DNA of 64,000 nucleotides from Curtobacterium sp. 'Ferrero' (GTDB lineage Bacteria; Actinomycetota; Actinomycetes; Actinomycetales; Microbacteriaceae), in the NCBI RefSeq assembly GCF_002412165.1, contig NZ_NXIA01000004.1:124001-188000 (forward strand). The letters run 5' to 3'. The notes beneath the pieces were generated by a model, which was not told the DNA's origin, did not search any database, and saw only the letters and a list, made by a program, of their open reading frames with translations. Positions 8,653 through 16,935 of the stretch are shown one piece after another; the first letter of the stretch is position 1; every line of letters starts with the position of its first letter. The translations under genes and the position numbers were made by a program.

Positions 8653-8702
8653 GCGGTCGTAGCCAGCTGAGCGGTCGTCGCCAGCTGAGCGGTCGTCGCC
8701 AG
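8649..8702. repeat. Three tandem 18-bp repeats beginning at a stop codon
   Basis: Unit ctgagcggtcgtcgccag occurs three times (8649-8666 with one variant base, 8667-8684, 8685-8702). The first copy contains the TGA of the serine hydrolase, so every unit restates an in-frame TGA. It looks like slippage duplication of a gene end. Confidence 0.9.
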
Positions 8703-9094
8703 CAGCTCCGGCGACGCTGATCGGGCGGTGTCGGCTGCTCGCCCTCCGCTCCTGGAGCACGACGCCGGATCGATCAGTGGCCGATCCGGAGTCCGGATGC
8801 CCGGGATGGCGCACTCGATCGGCCATCGCGCGAGTGGAACGTGCCATCTCCAGCTCCGCTGCGGCGGCCGCGATCCGAGTCAGGACGCCGCGACTCCGCG
8901 AATCCGCGAATCCGCGACTCTGCGACTCTGCGACTCTGTGCCGAACGTTCCGTGACGCCGCATGACGGACACCGTTCCACCCGCTGGCGGACCTGCCTAC
9001 GCTCCACCCACCGGCGCTGCAGCGGCGCCGAACCGGTCCGCCCCGGCGCCGCCCACGCGCGCCGGACCGCACCGCCGACCCGAGGAGACCGACC
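8653..9094. other. 442-bp non-coding, repeat-rich spacer
   Basis: No convincing gene is visible between the serine hydrolase and the peroxiredoxin. The open frames here have shadow-like composition and lack starts with ribosome binding sites. The stretch holds the 18-bp repeats, an inverted repeat ggatcg-N9-cgatcc at 8767-8787, an odd 15-bp palindrome atccggagtccggat at 8784-8798, and an 8-bp tandem array at 8890-8937. The last 130 bases are presumably the promoter and leader of the peroxiredoxin gene, which ends in a good Shine-Dalgarno sequence, GAGGAG. Confidence 0.6.
8890..8937. repeat. Six tandem 8-bp repeats
   Basis: Units read gcgactcc, gcgaatcc (twice) and gcgactct (three times), 48 bp in all. 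Short tandem repeats of this length can change copy number by slippage. The array lies about 160 bp upstream of the peroxiredoxin start. Confidence 0.85.
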
Positions 9095-9766
9095 GTGACC
9101 AACCAGAGCATCGCCCGACAAGTGGACGTCTTCAACGAGGGCTTCACCGCCCAGATCGGACAGGAGCTGTCCGAGGTGTTCGACGGCGAGCAGCGCGACC
9201 TCCGCGATGCCGGCATCCCCGGCGGTGTCGTCGCCGCGGGCGCGGTCGCCCCGGACGCACGGCTCGTCACATCCACCGGGACGGAGACGACCCTGGCCGA
9301 GGCACGCGGCGACGTCCCGACCGTGCTCGTCTTCTACCGCGGCGCCTGGTGCCCCTACTGCAACATCACGCTGCGCACCTACCAGCAGGAGCTGCTGCCG
9401 GCACTGCAGGAGCGCGGCGTCCGGCTCGTCGCGGTGTCGCCCCAGACCCCGGAGGCCGCCGAGCAGTCGATCGCGAACGGCGAGCTGGCGTTCCCCGCAC
9501 TGACCGACCCCGAGAACGTGCTCGCCGGCGCGTTCGGGATCGTCACCGAGCCGAGTGCCGCCGCCCGTGCCGCGCACACCCGGCTCGGGTTCGACGTCGC
9601 GGACAGCAACGCCGACGCGACGGCGGCCGTCCCCTACCCGTCGGTGTTCGTCATCGACACCGACGGGGTCGTGCGCTTCGCCGACGTCCACGTCGACTAC
9701 ACGACCCGGACCGAGGTCGAGCAGGTCCTCGCGGCGGTCGACGCGCTGCCCGTCACCACGCGCTGA
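9095..9766 (+). CDS. Peroxiredoxin-like AhpC/TSA family protein
   Basis: A 223-residue thioredoxin-fold protein. The motif FYRGAWCPYC at residues 80-89 carries Cys86 and Cys89, a CxxC arrangement found in the peroxiredoxin-like branch of AhpC/TSA proteins, rather than the single peroxidatic Cys of classical 2-Cys enzymes. About 55 residues precede the thioredoxin fold, as usual for this branch. A role in thiol-dependent peroxide or disulfide reduction in the cytoplasm follows from the family. The GTG start at 9095 has a GAGGAG ribosome binding site 8 nt upstream. It is monocistronic, ending at a palindrome shared with the convergent esterase gene. Confidence 0.85.
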   Translation: MTNQSIARQVDVFNEGFTAQIGQELSEVFDGEQRDLRDAGIPGGVVAAGAVAPDARLVTSTGTETTLAEARGDVPTVLVFYRGAWCPYCNITLRTYQQELLPALQERGVRLVAVSPQTPEAAEQSIANGELAFPALTDPENVLAGAFGIVTEPSAAARAAHTRLGFDVADSNADATAAVPYPSVFVIDTDGVVRFADVHVDYTTRTEVEQVLAAVDALPVTTR

Positions 9767-9812
9767 CGCGGAACGCGTCGCGTCGGGGCGACAGGGCGCG
9801 TCGCGCCCCGTT

Positions 9813-9874
9813 CCGGACGGGAGGCACGGGTCGGGTGGGCCGCGTGGCGGACGCGGGGTGGGCCTCCCGTCCGG
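9813..9874. terminator. Bidirectional hairpin of the GGGAGGC/GCCTCCC family
   Basis: Perfect 13-bp arms at 9813-9825 and 9862-9874 (ccggacgggaggc and its complement) around a 36-nt loop, between two convergent genes. A second hairpin, ggggcg...cgcccc, lies just before it at 9785-9809. No T-run follows. Confidence 0.7.
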
Positions 9875-9882
9875 CTCCCGGG

Positions 9883-10770
9883 TCAGGCGTGCAGGTGTCG
9901 CGCGAGGAAACCGATCTGCTGCGGAGCCATGCGACGCCAGAACCCGGCGTCGTGTGCCCCCGGCTCGAACCCGCCTGCCGGCTTCGTCCGGAACCCGTCG
10001 ACGTAGGTGCGCACGGCCGGCTCGAACCCGTCCCCGGTACCGACGTCGATCCGGACCGCGACGCCGTCGAGCGAGCGCTGCCGACCGAGCACGGTGTTCG
10101 CGGCGAAGTCCGCCGCGTCGTCGAACGCCCTGCGTGCGGTGTCGCCGGCACTCGTCCAGAGCGCAGGGCTGAGCGCCGCGACCGCGCGCACCGCCCCGGC
10201 GCCGAGGAGGCCGCCGAACCGGAGCGCCCCGTAGCCGCCCATCGAGTTGCCGGTGAACGCGAGGCGACCGGTGTCGAACCCGCGCTGCTCGAGCATCGGG
10301 ACGAACTCGTCGAGGACCATCGCGCCGGGGTCGTCACCGTCTGCTCGGCGGTGCCAGTACCGGTTGCCGCCGTCGACCGCGGCCACGGCGAACGGGGCGC
10401 CCCCGCTGGCGATGTGCTGCGCGAGGAAGCGGTCGTAGCCGAGGGCGCTGCCGAAGAACGTCCGGTGGGAGCCGCCGTACCCGTGCAGGGCGACAGCGAC
10501 CGGCAGAGGATCGGTCGACTCGGGTACGGCGATGGTCCAGCCGACCGTGCGGCCACCGCGCGCACGCGAGACGAACGAGCCGGAGGTGGTCGGCACGGGA
10601 CGGACGTCCGGGATCCTCCCGGGCTCGCCGTCGAGGCCGAGCGCGCGGTACATGGTCGACCGGCCGGGCAGCAGGCGCAGGTCGACGGCCGCGGCGAACG
10701 CGCCGGCGACCGCGACGACCCCACCGCCGGCGATCAGGGCGCGGCGGGTGACGGTGGACGGGCGCGGCAC
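9883..10770 (-). CDS. Exported alpha/beta-hydrolase esterase (Tat signal)
   Basis: A 295-residue hydrolase of the esterase D / PHB-depolymerase-like group. The N-terminus TRRALIAGGGVVAVAGAFAAA has a twin-arginine pair (residues 9-10) and a hydrophobic core, indicating Tat export. HGYGG at 96-100 forms the oxyanion region, and GNSMGG places the nucleophile at Ser176; the terminal histidine is probably in PGAHDAGFW. The substrate is probably an acyl ester, but cannot be told. The GTG at 10770 has no ribosome binding site; TACGAT lies 6 nt upstream, as expected for a leaderless mRNA. Confidence 0.85.
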   Translation of the reverse strand: MPRPSTVTRRALIAGGGVVAVAGAFAAAVDLRLLPGRSTMYRALGLDGEPGRIPDVRPVPTTSGSFVSRARGGRTVGWTIAVPESTDPLPVAVALHGYGGSHRTFFGSALGYDRFLAQHIASGGAPFAVAAVDGGNRYWHRRADGDDPGAMVLDEFVPMLEQRGFDTGRLAFTGNSMGGYGALRFGGLLGAGAVRAVAALSPALWTSAGDTARRAFDDAADFAANTVLGRQRSLDGVAVRIDVGTGDGFEPAVRTYVDGFRTKPAGGFEPGAHDAGFWRRMAPQQIGFLARHLHA

Positions 10771-10849
10771 ATCGGGATCGTAACGAGCGGCCCGGCGTGG
10801 AGGTGTGGGTGCGCTCCACCGGTCCTGTGGGTCCGCGCAGCGAAGTGGT

Positions 10850-11194
10850 TCAGAGGAGCGGGCGCAGCTCGATCTTCCGGCCGCACGCCCGTGAGGCCTC
10901 GGTCGCGATCCGCAGCGCGGTCTCGCCGTCGGGCAGGTCGAGGACCCAGAACCCGGCGACGTACTCGGCCGCGTCGACGACCGGTCCGCGACGCACGACC
11001 GGGTCTGGGCCACGGGCGTCCACGACCGTGGCGTCCGTCGGAGCGGAGATGCCCGCCGCGTGCACGAGCTGGCCGGCGGCGGCGAGCCGTTCGTTGAGCG
11101 CGTCGACCGCGGCCTCCTCGGCCTCGGTCGCCGACGCCGTCCTGCCGATCGCCGCAGCCTGTCCGTCGTCGATCACGTTGACCAGGAACTCCAT
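10850..11194 (-). CDS. YCII-domain protein
   Basis: A 114-residue protein with the YCII/DGPF-like beta-alpha-beta fold: MEFLVNVIDDG at the start, HAAGISAPTDATVVDARG in the middle, and AAEYVAGFWVLDLPDGETALRIA near the end. Many actinobacterial members stand beside ECF sigma factors, but none is present here. The biochemical role is unknown in most members. ATG at 11194 with a strong GAGGGAGG ribosome binding site. Confidence 0.8.
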   Translation of the reverse strand: MEFLVNVIDDGQAAAIGRTASATEAEEAAVDALNERLAAAGQLVHAAGISAPTDATVVDARGPDPVVRRGPVVDAAEYVAGFWVLDLPDGETALRIATEASRACGRKIELRPLL

Positions 11195-11250
11195 CGTCCC
11201 TCCCTCGTCCGTCGCTCGGCACGCTACCCGCCTGCGGTCGCGGCCGCCAT

Positions 11251-11277
11251 GCCTCCCCTGCGGGACGGCCGGGAGGC
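11251..11277. repeat. GCCTCCC/GGGAGGC inverted repeat in a divergent promoter region
   Basis: Seven-base arms at 11251-11257 and 11271-11277 with a 13-nt loop. Unlike most members of the family here, the arms are everted (GCCTCCC first) and lie between divergent genes, so a terminator role is less likely. Confidence 0.55.
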
Positions 11278-11313
11278 TCGGTGCCGGCCCGGCGCGCCCG
11301 CTACCGTGGTCGC

Positions 11314-12603
11314 ATGGGGGCGACGACACAGGAGTGGTCGCGGCTGCCGGTCGGGCGGTCCGCGATCCGCCACGACGTGCTGCTCGCGGCGGTGCTCGCG
11401 GCCGGGCTCGCGGTCACGGTGACGCTGTACGGCGCGTCGGGCACCTACGGGGACCAGCAGGCGCCGTGGTGGGTGTCGGCACTGATGATCGTCGCGAACG
11501 CCGTGCCGGTGGCGTTCCGCCGGGTCGTGCCGATGACGGCGCTGGTCGCGGCCGCGCTCGCCTTCTCCGGCACGGCGCTGCTGCACGTGCCGGAACTGCT
11601 GCTCGTGAACTTCACGCTCTTCATCCCGCTGTACACGGTGGGGGCGTGGTGCTCGGACCGCGTCCGCGCCGAGGCCGTGCGCTGGGTGGTGATCGGCGGC
11701 ATGTTCGCCTGGCTGTTCCTGGCGCTCGCGTTCGGGTGGGCGGTGCCGAGCGTGCTGCCGAACGACGACGGTGCCCTGATCCCGCCCGTGATCGCGTACT
11801 CGCTGCTGAACGTCCTGATCAACGTCATCTACTTCGGTGCCGCCTGGTACGCCGGCAACCGGGCCTGGGCCGCCGCCGTGTCACGACGTGAACTCGACCT
11901 CCGGACCACCGAGCTCGCGGCGGAACGAGAGCGCTCGGCAGCGCAGGCGGTGACCATCGAGCGGGTCCGGATCGCCCGCGAGCTCCACGACGTCGTCGCC
12001 CACCACGTCGCGCTCATGGGCGTGCAGGCGGGGGCCGCCCGACGAGTGCTCGACCGCGACCAGGAGCAGGCTTCGGTCTCGCTCGGGGTCGTCGAGGAGA
12101 ACGCCAGGACCGCGGTCGCGGAGCTCCGGCGGATGCTCGGCACGCTCCGCGCGGACGACACCGCCCGACCGGACCGGGGCGCCGACGGCGACGGGACCGC
12201 CTCGGTCGACGCTCCGAGCACCGAGGGGACCGCACGCATCGTGGAGGTCGTCGAGGCTGCTCGCTCGGCCGGGCACCCGACGCGGTACTCGGTCGTCGGC
12301 GACGAGCGACCCGTCCCGCCGACGGTGGGCGCGGTCGCGTTCCGGATCGTGCAGGAGGCGGTGACGAACGTCCTCAAGCACGCCGGCGCCGGAGCCGCCG
12401 CCGACGTGCGGGTGCGGTACCTGCCGGAGGCGCTCGAGGTCGAGGTCACCGACGACGGTCGCGGGAACGGCGGACACGCGGCCCGGTGCGGCCTCGGGCA
12501 GGTCGGCATGCGCGAACGCGTCGCCGCCGTCGGCGGGACGATCGAGATCGGGCCGCGAGCCCGGGGAGGGTACCTGGTGCGGGCATGGCTGCCGACCGAC
12601 TGA
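11314..12603 (+). CDS. Membrane sensor histidine kinase (HisKA_3 type)
   Basis: A 429-residue kinase. Four or five transmembrane helices fill residues 20-185; a short coiled coil (SRRELDLRTTELAAERERSAAQ) leads to the dimerisation box ARELHDVVAHH with phospho-acceptor His225, then a HATPase domain ending GLGQVGMRERVAAVGG. This is the class that pairs with NarL-type regulators, many sensing envelope stress or antibiotics. No extracellular sensor domain is present, so the signal is probably read in the membrane. The response regulator gene overlaps its 3' end by 19 bases. ATG at 11314 is preceded by TACCGT exactly 6 nt upstream, suggesting a leaderless mRNA. Confidence 0.9.
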   Translation: MGATTQEWSRLPVGRSAIRHDVLLAAVLAAGLAVTVTLYGASGTYGDQQAPWWVSALMIVANAVPVAFRRVVPMTALVAAALAFSGTALLHVPELLLVNFTLFIPLYTVGAWCSDRVRAEAVRWVVIGGMFAWLFLALAFGWAVPSVLPNDDGALIPPVIAYSLLNVLINVIYFGAAWYAGNRAWAAAVSRRELDLRTTELAAERERSAAQAVTIERVRIARELHDVVAHHVALMGVQAGAARRVLDRDQEQASVSLGVVEENARTAVAELRRMLGTLRADDTARPDRGADGDGTASVDAPSTEGTARIVEVVEAARSAGHPTRYSVVGDERPVPPTVGAVAFRIVQEAVTNVLKHAGAGAAADVRVRYLPEALEVEVTDDGRGNGGHAARCGLGQVGMRERVAAVGGTIEIGPRARGGYLVRAWLPTD

Positions 12604-13277
12604 CGATCGTGCTGGCGGACGACCAGGAGCTGGTCCGCGCCGGGTTCCGCGTCATCCTGGAGTCCGAGCCGGGCCTGCACGTGGTGGGCGAGGCCGCCGA
12701 CGGGGCCGCCGCCGTGGACGCCGTCGTCCGGCTCCGCCCCGACGTGGTGTGCCTGGACGTGCAGATGCCGGGCGTCGACGGGCTCGAGGCAGCCCGACGC
12801 ATCGCGGCACTCGACGACCCGCCGGCCGTGCTCGTCCTGACCACCTTCGACCACGACGATGCGCTGTTCCAGGCGCTCGAGGCCGGGGCGAGCGGTTTCC
12901 TGCTGAAGAACGCCTCCCCGGAACGGCTGATCGACGCCGTGCGCACGGTGGCCGCGGGCGATGCGCTGCTCGCACCGGACGTGACACGACGGGTGATCAG
13001 CCGCGCCACCGGGGCCTCCACGGCGGCTCCGGTCCAGGCCGCGCACGAACCCGTCGGCTCGCGGGCGGCCGCGATCCTCGAGGTGGGGCTGACGGAACGC
13101 GAGACCGAGGTCCTCCGCCTGCTCGCGAGGGGGCTGAGCAACGCCGAGATCGCCCGCGAGCTCTGGGTCGGCGAGGCCACCGTGAAGACCCACGTGTCGA
13201 ACGTGCTGCAGAAGACCGGCCGCCGGGATCGGATCCAGGCCGTGGTCTGGGCGTTCGAGCACGGCGTCGCCGGCTGA
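12585..13277 (+). CDS. NarL/LuxR-family response regulator
   Basis: A 230-residue regulator. The receiver domain covers residues 5-120 with acidic pocket D12-D13, phospho-acceptor Asp58 in CLDVQMPG, and Lys106 in FLLKNA. A linker of 40 residues leads to a LuxR helix-turn-helix (LTERETEVLRLLARGLSNAEIA) at about 165-220. It starts inside the kinase gene, so the two are translated together. Its target is not certain; the nearby NatAB-like exporter is 1.6 kb away, beyond an opposite-strand gene, and is only a candidate. A short hairpin GACCGG-N5-CCGGTC at 13289-13305 lies between this gene and the convergent LCP gene. Confidence 0.92.
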   Translation: MAADRLTIVLADDQELVRAGFRVILESEPGLHVVGEAADGAAAVDAVVRLRPDVVCLDVQMPGVDGLEAARRIAALDDPPAVLVLTTFDHDDALFQALEAGASGFLLKNASPERLIDAVRTVAAGDALLAPDVTRRVISRATGASTAAPVQAAHEPVGSRAAAILEVGLTERETEVLRLLARGLSNAEIARELWVGEATVKTHVSNVLQKTGRRDRIQAVVWAFEHGVAG

Positions 13278-13308
13278 TCCGACGGGCCGACCGGACAGAC
13301 CGGTCCCG

Positions 13309-14658
13309 CTACCGCTTGGCGGCGCAGGTGACGGTGTCGGCACGCTGGCCCGACACCGAGTCGGGCAGCGGACTGCGGGTCGACGGCGCGGGCGACGACG
13401 TCGACGCGGTCGGTTGTCCGGTCGCCGACGGCGCTGCCGATCCCGACGACTGACCGCCGGCCGACGAACCCGAGCCCGCGGACGGCGACGCGGACGCCGA
13501 CGGGTCGAGCACCGCGGACCGGCCGAGGCTGTCGGTCCCGAGGACGACCGGCTCCCCCGCCCGCAGCGCCGCGTCGAGTTGCTCGGCGGCGCCGTCGGCG
13601 ACGATGACCCGGTTGGGGTCCGCAGGGTCGTCGACGACCGGGTACTGCACGAACACCATCTCCGACAGGCCGACGTTCTGCACCGCGAGCGCCATCCGGG
13701 CGAGGGTCGCGGGGTCGGCGAGCGTGTCCGACAGGGTCATGTGCGCAGCGGCCGTCTCGGCGAGGCGCAGCACCGTGGCGGGGTTCGTCAGCGTGCCCGC
13801 CGACACGGTCTGCCGTGCGAGGGCGGACATGAACGTCTGCTGGTTGCTGATCCGGCCGAGGTCGCTCGAGTCCCCGACGCCCTTGCGGGACCGCAGGAAC
13901 GCGGCGGCCTCGGCCCCGGACAGCTCCTGGTCGCCGGCCCGCAGGTCGAGCGGCGGCGTGACGTTCTGGTCGCGGATCGGGGTCGCGAGGCACACCCGCA
14001 CGCCGCCCACGGCGTCCGCCATGGCGACGACGCCGTCGAAGGTGATCATGCCCGCGTACGGGATGCGCAGCCCGGTGAGCTGCTCGACCGTCTTCGCGAC
14101 GCACGCCAGCCCGTGCCGTTCCCCGCCGCGGGCGAGCGCCGTGTTGAGCATCGCCGCGGACGACGCCGGGGTGACGGAGCCCGTGTCGTTCGTGCACGCC
14201 GGGACGGGGATGACGAGGTCGCGGGGGAAACTGACCACGGCCATGTTCGTGTGGTCCGCCGCGATGTGCACGAGGATCGTCGTGTCGTTGTTGCCGACGC
14301 CGGAGCTGGCCGCGCGGTTCGCCGGGTCGTCGAAGCCCGTCCCCTGCCCGTCGCGGGTGTCCGTCGCGACGAGGAGCAGGTTGACCTCCCCGGACTGCGC
14401 CGTGAGCGTCGGTGCGGCGCGGACGTCGTCGCCCGGCATCGCGAGCGACACCGGTGGCTTCGCGGAGCGCACGACCTGCCAGGTCTCGACGGCGGCGACC
14501 GATCCGGCCCCGACCAGCACGACCGCGGCGGCGATCGCCACGGCCTGGGCGGCGAACACCGCCGGGCGGCGACGCGGCAACCGGCCGTGGCGCACCACCC
14601 CGGCGTGCGGCTCCCCGCGCACCTCTGGGTCGGTGTCCTGTTCCACGCTTCCGTCCAC
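13309..14658 (-). CDS. LytR-CpsA-Psr (LCP) family cell-envelope transferase
   Basis: A 449-residue membrane-anchored enzyme. A cytoplasmic basic N-terminus is followed by one transmembrane helix at about 34-57 and then the extracellular LCP domain (NLLLVATDTRDGQ, VSFPRDLVIPVP, YAGMITFDGVVAMADAVGG, FLRSRKGVGDSSDLGRISNQQ). LCP enzymes ligate glycopolymers such as teichoic acid or arabinogalactan-type chains to peptidoglycan. The C-terminus carries a Ser/Pro/Ala-rich tail, probably a wall-spanning spacer, without an LytR_C domain. I chose GTG 14658, which follows GAGGGGGAG; further in-frame upstream sequence looks non-coding. Confidence 0.88.
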   Translation of the reverse strand: MDGSVEQDTDPEVRGEPHAGVVRHGRLPRRRPAVFAAQAVAIAAAVVLVGAGSVAAVETWQVVRSAKPPVSLAMPGDDVRAAPTLTAQSGEVNLLLVATDTRDGQGTGFDDPANRAASSGVGNNDTTILVHIAADHTNMAVVSFPRDLVIPVPACTNDTGSVTPASSAAMLNTALARGGERHGLACVAKTVEQLTGLRIPYAGMITFDGVVAMADAVGGVRVCLATPIRDQNVTPPLDLRAGDQELSGAEAAAFLRSRKGVGDSSDLGRISNQQTFMSALARQTVSAGTLTNPATVLRLAETAAAHMTLSDTLADPATLARMALAVQNVGLSEMVFVQYPVVDDPADPNRVIVADGAAEQLDAALRAGEPVVLGTDSLGRSAVLDPSASASPSAGSGSSAGGQSSGSAAPSATGQPTASTSSPAPSTRSPLPDSVSGQRADTVTCAAKR

Positions 14659-14894
14659 CGTCTCCCCCTCGCCCCGAACAACGACGACGACGAGGACGCG
14701 TCGGGATCGCTCCTCGTCACCGCACCGTACCGGCGGTCGCCGCCTGGTCCCTGGGACCGGGCGGCGACCGCTCGTCCTCCGCCGTGCGGTGGAGGCGACC
14801 ACCCCGTCAGACCCGTCGCCCGTGGGAGGCGACCCGCGCCTCCCGGCCGTTAGCGTCGAGACGTCGGCACGGACGCCGACGGGAGGGGACGACG
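14659..14894. promoter_or_regulatory. Divergent promoter region of the LCP and ABC genes
   Basis: TAGCGT at 14851-14856 is a plausible -10 for the ABC operon, 39 nt before the ATG, and GGGAGGGG at 14881-14888 is its ribosome binding site. A small hairpin GGGAGGCG-N5-CGCCTCCC at 14824-14844 belongs to the recurrent palindrome family. I cannot identify the LCP promoter. Confidence 0.5.
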
Positions 14895-15776
14895 ATGCTC
14901 ACCATCGAGGGTGTGACCAAGCGCTTCGGCGACCGGCAGGTGCTCCACGACGTGACGTTCGACGTCGGTCGGGGGCGCCTGACCGGGTTCGTCGGCGGGA
15001 ACGGCGCCGGCAAGACGACCACCATGCGGATCCTGCTCGGCGTGCTCGACGCCGACGACGGCAGCGTCGCGATCGACGGGTCGCGGATCGGCCCGGCGGA
15101 CCGCCGACGCTTCGGGTACATGCCCGAGGAGCGCGGTCTGTACCCGAAGATGCGGGTCGCCGAGCAGGTCACGTACCTGGCCCGGCTGCACGGCGTCGAC
15201 CGACGCACCGCCACGGACCGCACGACCCGCCTGCTCGAGCGCCTCGAGCTGACCGGCCACGCCGACGACGAGGTCGAGAAGCTCTCGCTCGGCAACCAAC
15301 AGCGGGTGCAGGTCGCTGCGGCGCTCGTGCACGACCCGGAGGCGCTCGTCCTCGACGAGCCGTTCTCCGGACTCGACCCGATGGCCGTCGACGTCGTGCT
15401 CGGCGTCCTCCGCGAGGCCGCCGCGCGCGGGGTGCCCGTGCTCTTCTCCAGCCACCAGCTCGACGTCGTCGAACGGCTCTGCGACGACGTCGTCGTCATC
15501 GCGGACGGACGGATCCGGGCGGCCGGTCCGCAGGACGACCTGCGGCGGCAAGCCGGGCCGCCGGCGTGGGAGCTGCTCGTCGACGGCGACGTCGCGTGGC
15601 TCCGGGACGTCCCCGGGGTCACCGTCCGCGACTTCGACGGCGGCTACGCGGTGTTCGAGGCGAGCGACGCCGTCGCCCAGACCGTCCTGCAACGGGCGGT
15701 GTCGACCGGCACCGTCGGGTCCTTCGCCCCCCGGGTCCCCAGGCTGAGCGAGGTCTTCCGGGAGGTCGTGCGGTGA
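14895..15776 (+). CDS. ABC exporter ATPase, NatA-like
   Basis: A 293-residue ATP-binding subunit. Walker A is GGNGAGKTT near residues 34-42, the signature is LSLGNQQRVQ, and Walker B is ALVLDEPFSGLDP. The second glycine of Walker A's usual GPNGAGK is kept while Pro is replaced by Gly, as in NatA-type proteins, and the C-terminal 85 residues form the accessory domain typical of this group. It pairs with the permease that overlaps it by 4 bases (GTGA). NatAB in Bacillus exports sodium; homologues handle drugs or peptides, so the substrate is open. Confidence 0.88.
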   Translation: MLTIEGVTKRFGDRQVLHDVTFDVGRGRLTGFVGGNGAGKTTTMRILLGVLDADDGSVAIDGSRIGPADRRRFGYMPEERGLYPKMRVAEQVTYLARLHGVDRRTATDRTTRLLERLELTGHADDEVEKLSLGNQQRVQVAAALVHDPEALVLDEPFSGLDPMAVDVVLGVLREAAARGVPVLFSSHQLDVVERLCDDVVVIADGRIRAAGPQDDLRRQAGPPAWELLVDGDVAWLRDVPGVTVRDFDGGYAVFEASDAVAQTVLQRAVSTGTVGSFAPRVPRLSEVFREVVR

Positions 15777-16849
15777 ACCACGGCTTCGTCTCCGCCGTCC
15801 GGCTCGTCGGTGCCCGGGAGATCCGCGCCCGACTGCGCAGCAAGGCGTTCATCGTCTCGGCGCTCATCCTCGTGCTCATGGTCGTCGCGTCGATCGTCGT
15901 GGCCGGCGTCGTCGGGAAGGCGACCGCCGACGACCGCCCGTCCGTCGCGGTGGCCTCCGGCGTCACCCTGCCCACGTCCGCCGCGCTCGACGTGACGCAG
16001 ACGGCGTCGACCGCCCAGGCGGAGCGGATGGTGCGCGACGGCGAGGTCAGCGCGGCGATCGTCCCCTCCGAGGACCGACTCGGCTACCGCGTGGTGGCGC
16101 TCGACGACACGCCGACCGACGTCGTCCAGGCGCTGAGCGTCGCACCGCGGGTGGAGCTCCTCGACCCGGACGCCCTGCCCGGCGGCCTCGTGTACATCGT
16201 CGCGCTCGCGTTCGGCGTCGTGTTCTTCGCCTCCGCCGTCACGTTCGGCCAGTCCATCGCACAGAGCGTCGTCGAGGAGAAGTCCACCAGGGTCGTCGAG
16301 ATCCTGATGGCCGCGATCCCCGCCCGTGCACTGCTGGCGGGCAAGGTCCTCGGCAACAGCGTGATGGCGTTCGCGCAGATCATCGCCGTGGCGGTGGCCG
16401 CGACCGTCACCCTCGCCGTGACGGGACAGGACAACCTGTTCACGGTCCTCGGCCCGAGCATGCTCTGGTTCGTCGGGTTCTTCGCGATCGGGTTCGTGCT
16501 GATCGCGTCGCTGTTCGCCGCGGCCGCCGTGCTCGTCTCCCGCCAGGAGGACGTCGGCAGCGTGACGATGCCGGTGATGATGCTCGTAATGATCCCGTAC
16601 TTCCTCATCGTCTTCGCGTACGGGAACCCGACCGTGCTCGGGGTGATGTCCTACGTGCCGTTCAGCGCGGCGATCGGGATGCCGATGCGGATCTTCCTCG
16701 GGACCGCCGCGTGGTGGGAGCCGCTGCTGTCGCTGGTCGTGCTGCTCGTGTCGGTGGTCGTCGTGATCGCCGTCGGCGCCCGCGTCTACGAGAACGCGCT
16801 GCTGCGCACCGGCGGCCGCGTGAAGTTGTCGGAGGCGCTGCGCGGCTGA
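15773..16849 (+). CDS. ABC-2 family permease, NatB-like
   Basis: A 358-residue membrane subunit. One helix lies near residues 26-46, followed by an external domain of about 110 residues, then five or six helices in the C-terminal half, the layout of ABC-2/NatB permeases. The cytoplasmic motif SVVEEKSTRVVEILMAAIPARALLAGKVLG, which contacts the ATPase, is characteristic. It is translationally coupled to the ATPase gene. A strong hairpin follows 15 bases after the stop. Confidence 0.88.
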   Translation: MNHGFVSAVRLVGAREIRARLRSKAFIVSALILVLMVVASIVVAGVVGKATADDRPSVAVASGVTLPTSAALDVTQTASTAQAERMVRDGEVSAAIVPSEDRLGYRVVALDDTPTDVVQALSVAPRVELLDPDALPGGLVYIVALAFGVVFFASAVTFGQSIAQSVVEEKSTRVVEILMAAIPARALLAGKVLGNSVMAFAQIIAVAVAATVTLAVTGQDNLFTVLGPSMLWFVGFFAIGFVLIASLFAAAAVLVSRQEDVGSVTMPVMMLVMIPYFLIVFAYGNPTVLGVMSYVPFSAAIGMPMRIFLGTAAWWEPLLSLVVLLVSVVVVIAVGARVYENALLRTGGRVKLSEALRG

Positions 16850-16863
16850 CGCCGCGTCGGGCG

Positions 16864-16903
16864 GACGGGAGGCACGGTGCCGGTGGGCGCCGTGCCTCCC
16901 GTC
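16864..16903. terminator. Palindromic terminator after the ABC operon
   Basis: Arms of 14 bp (gacgggaggcacgg, 16864-16877, and its complement, 16890-16903) around a 12-nt loop, just before the next gene's promoter. Perfect match to the family core; no T-run. Confidence 0.75.
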
Positions 16904-16935
16904 GTGCGCGGCGCGGGTCGTCGTAGGGTCGTCGG

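Noticed and set aside
8649-8702. Tandem 18-bp repeats considered as a CRISPR array
   Set aside because: Units are adjacent with no spacers, only three copies, and no cas genes are near.
8962-11097. Long plus-strand frame across the peroxiredoxin gene and the esterase
   Set aside because: It overlaps the well-supported 9095-9766 gene in another frame and is antisense to the esterase. The Pro-rich start region is more likely leader DNA.
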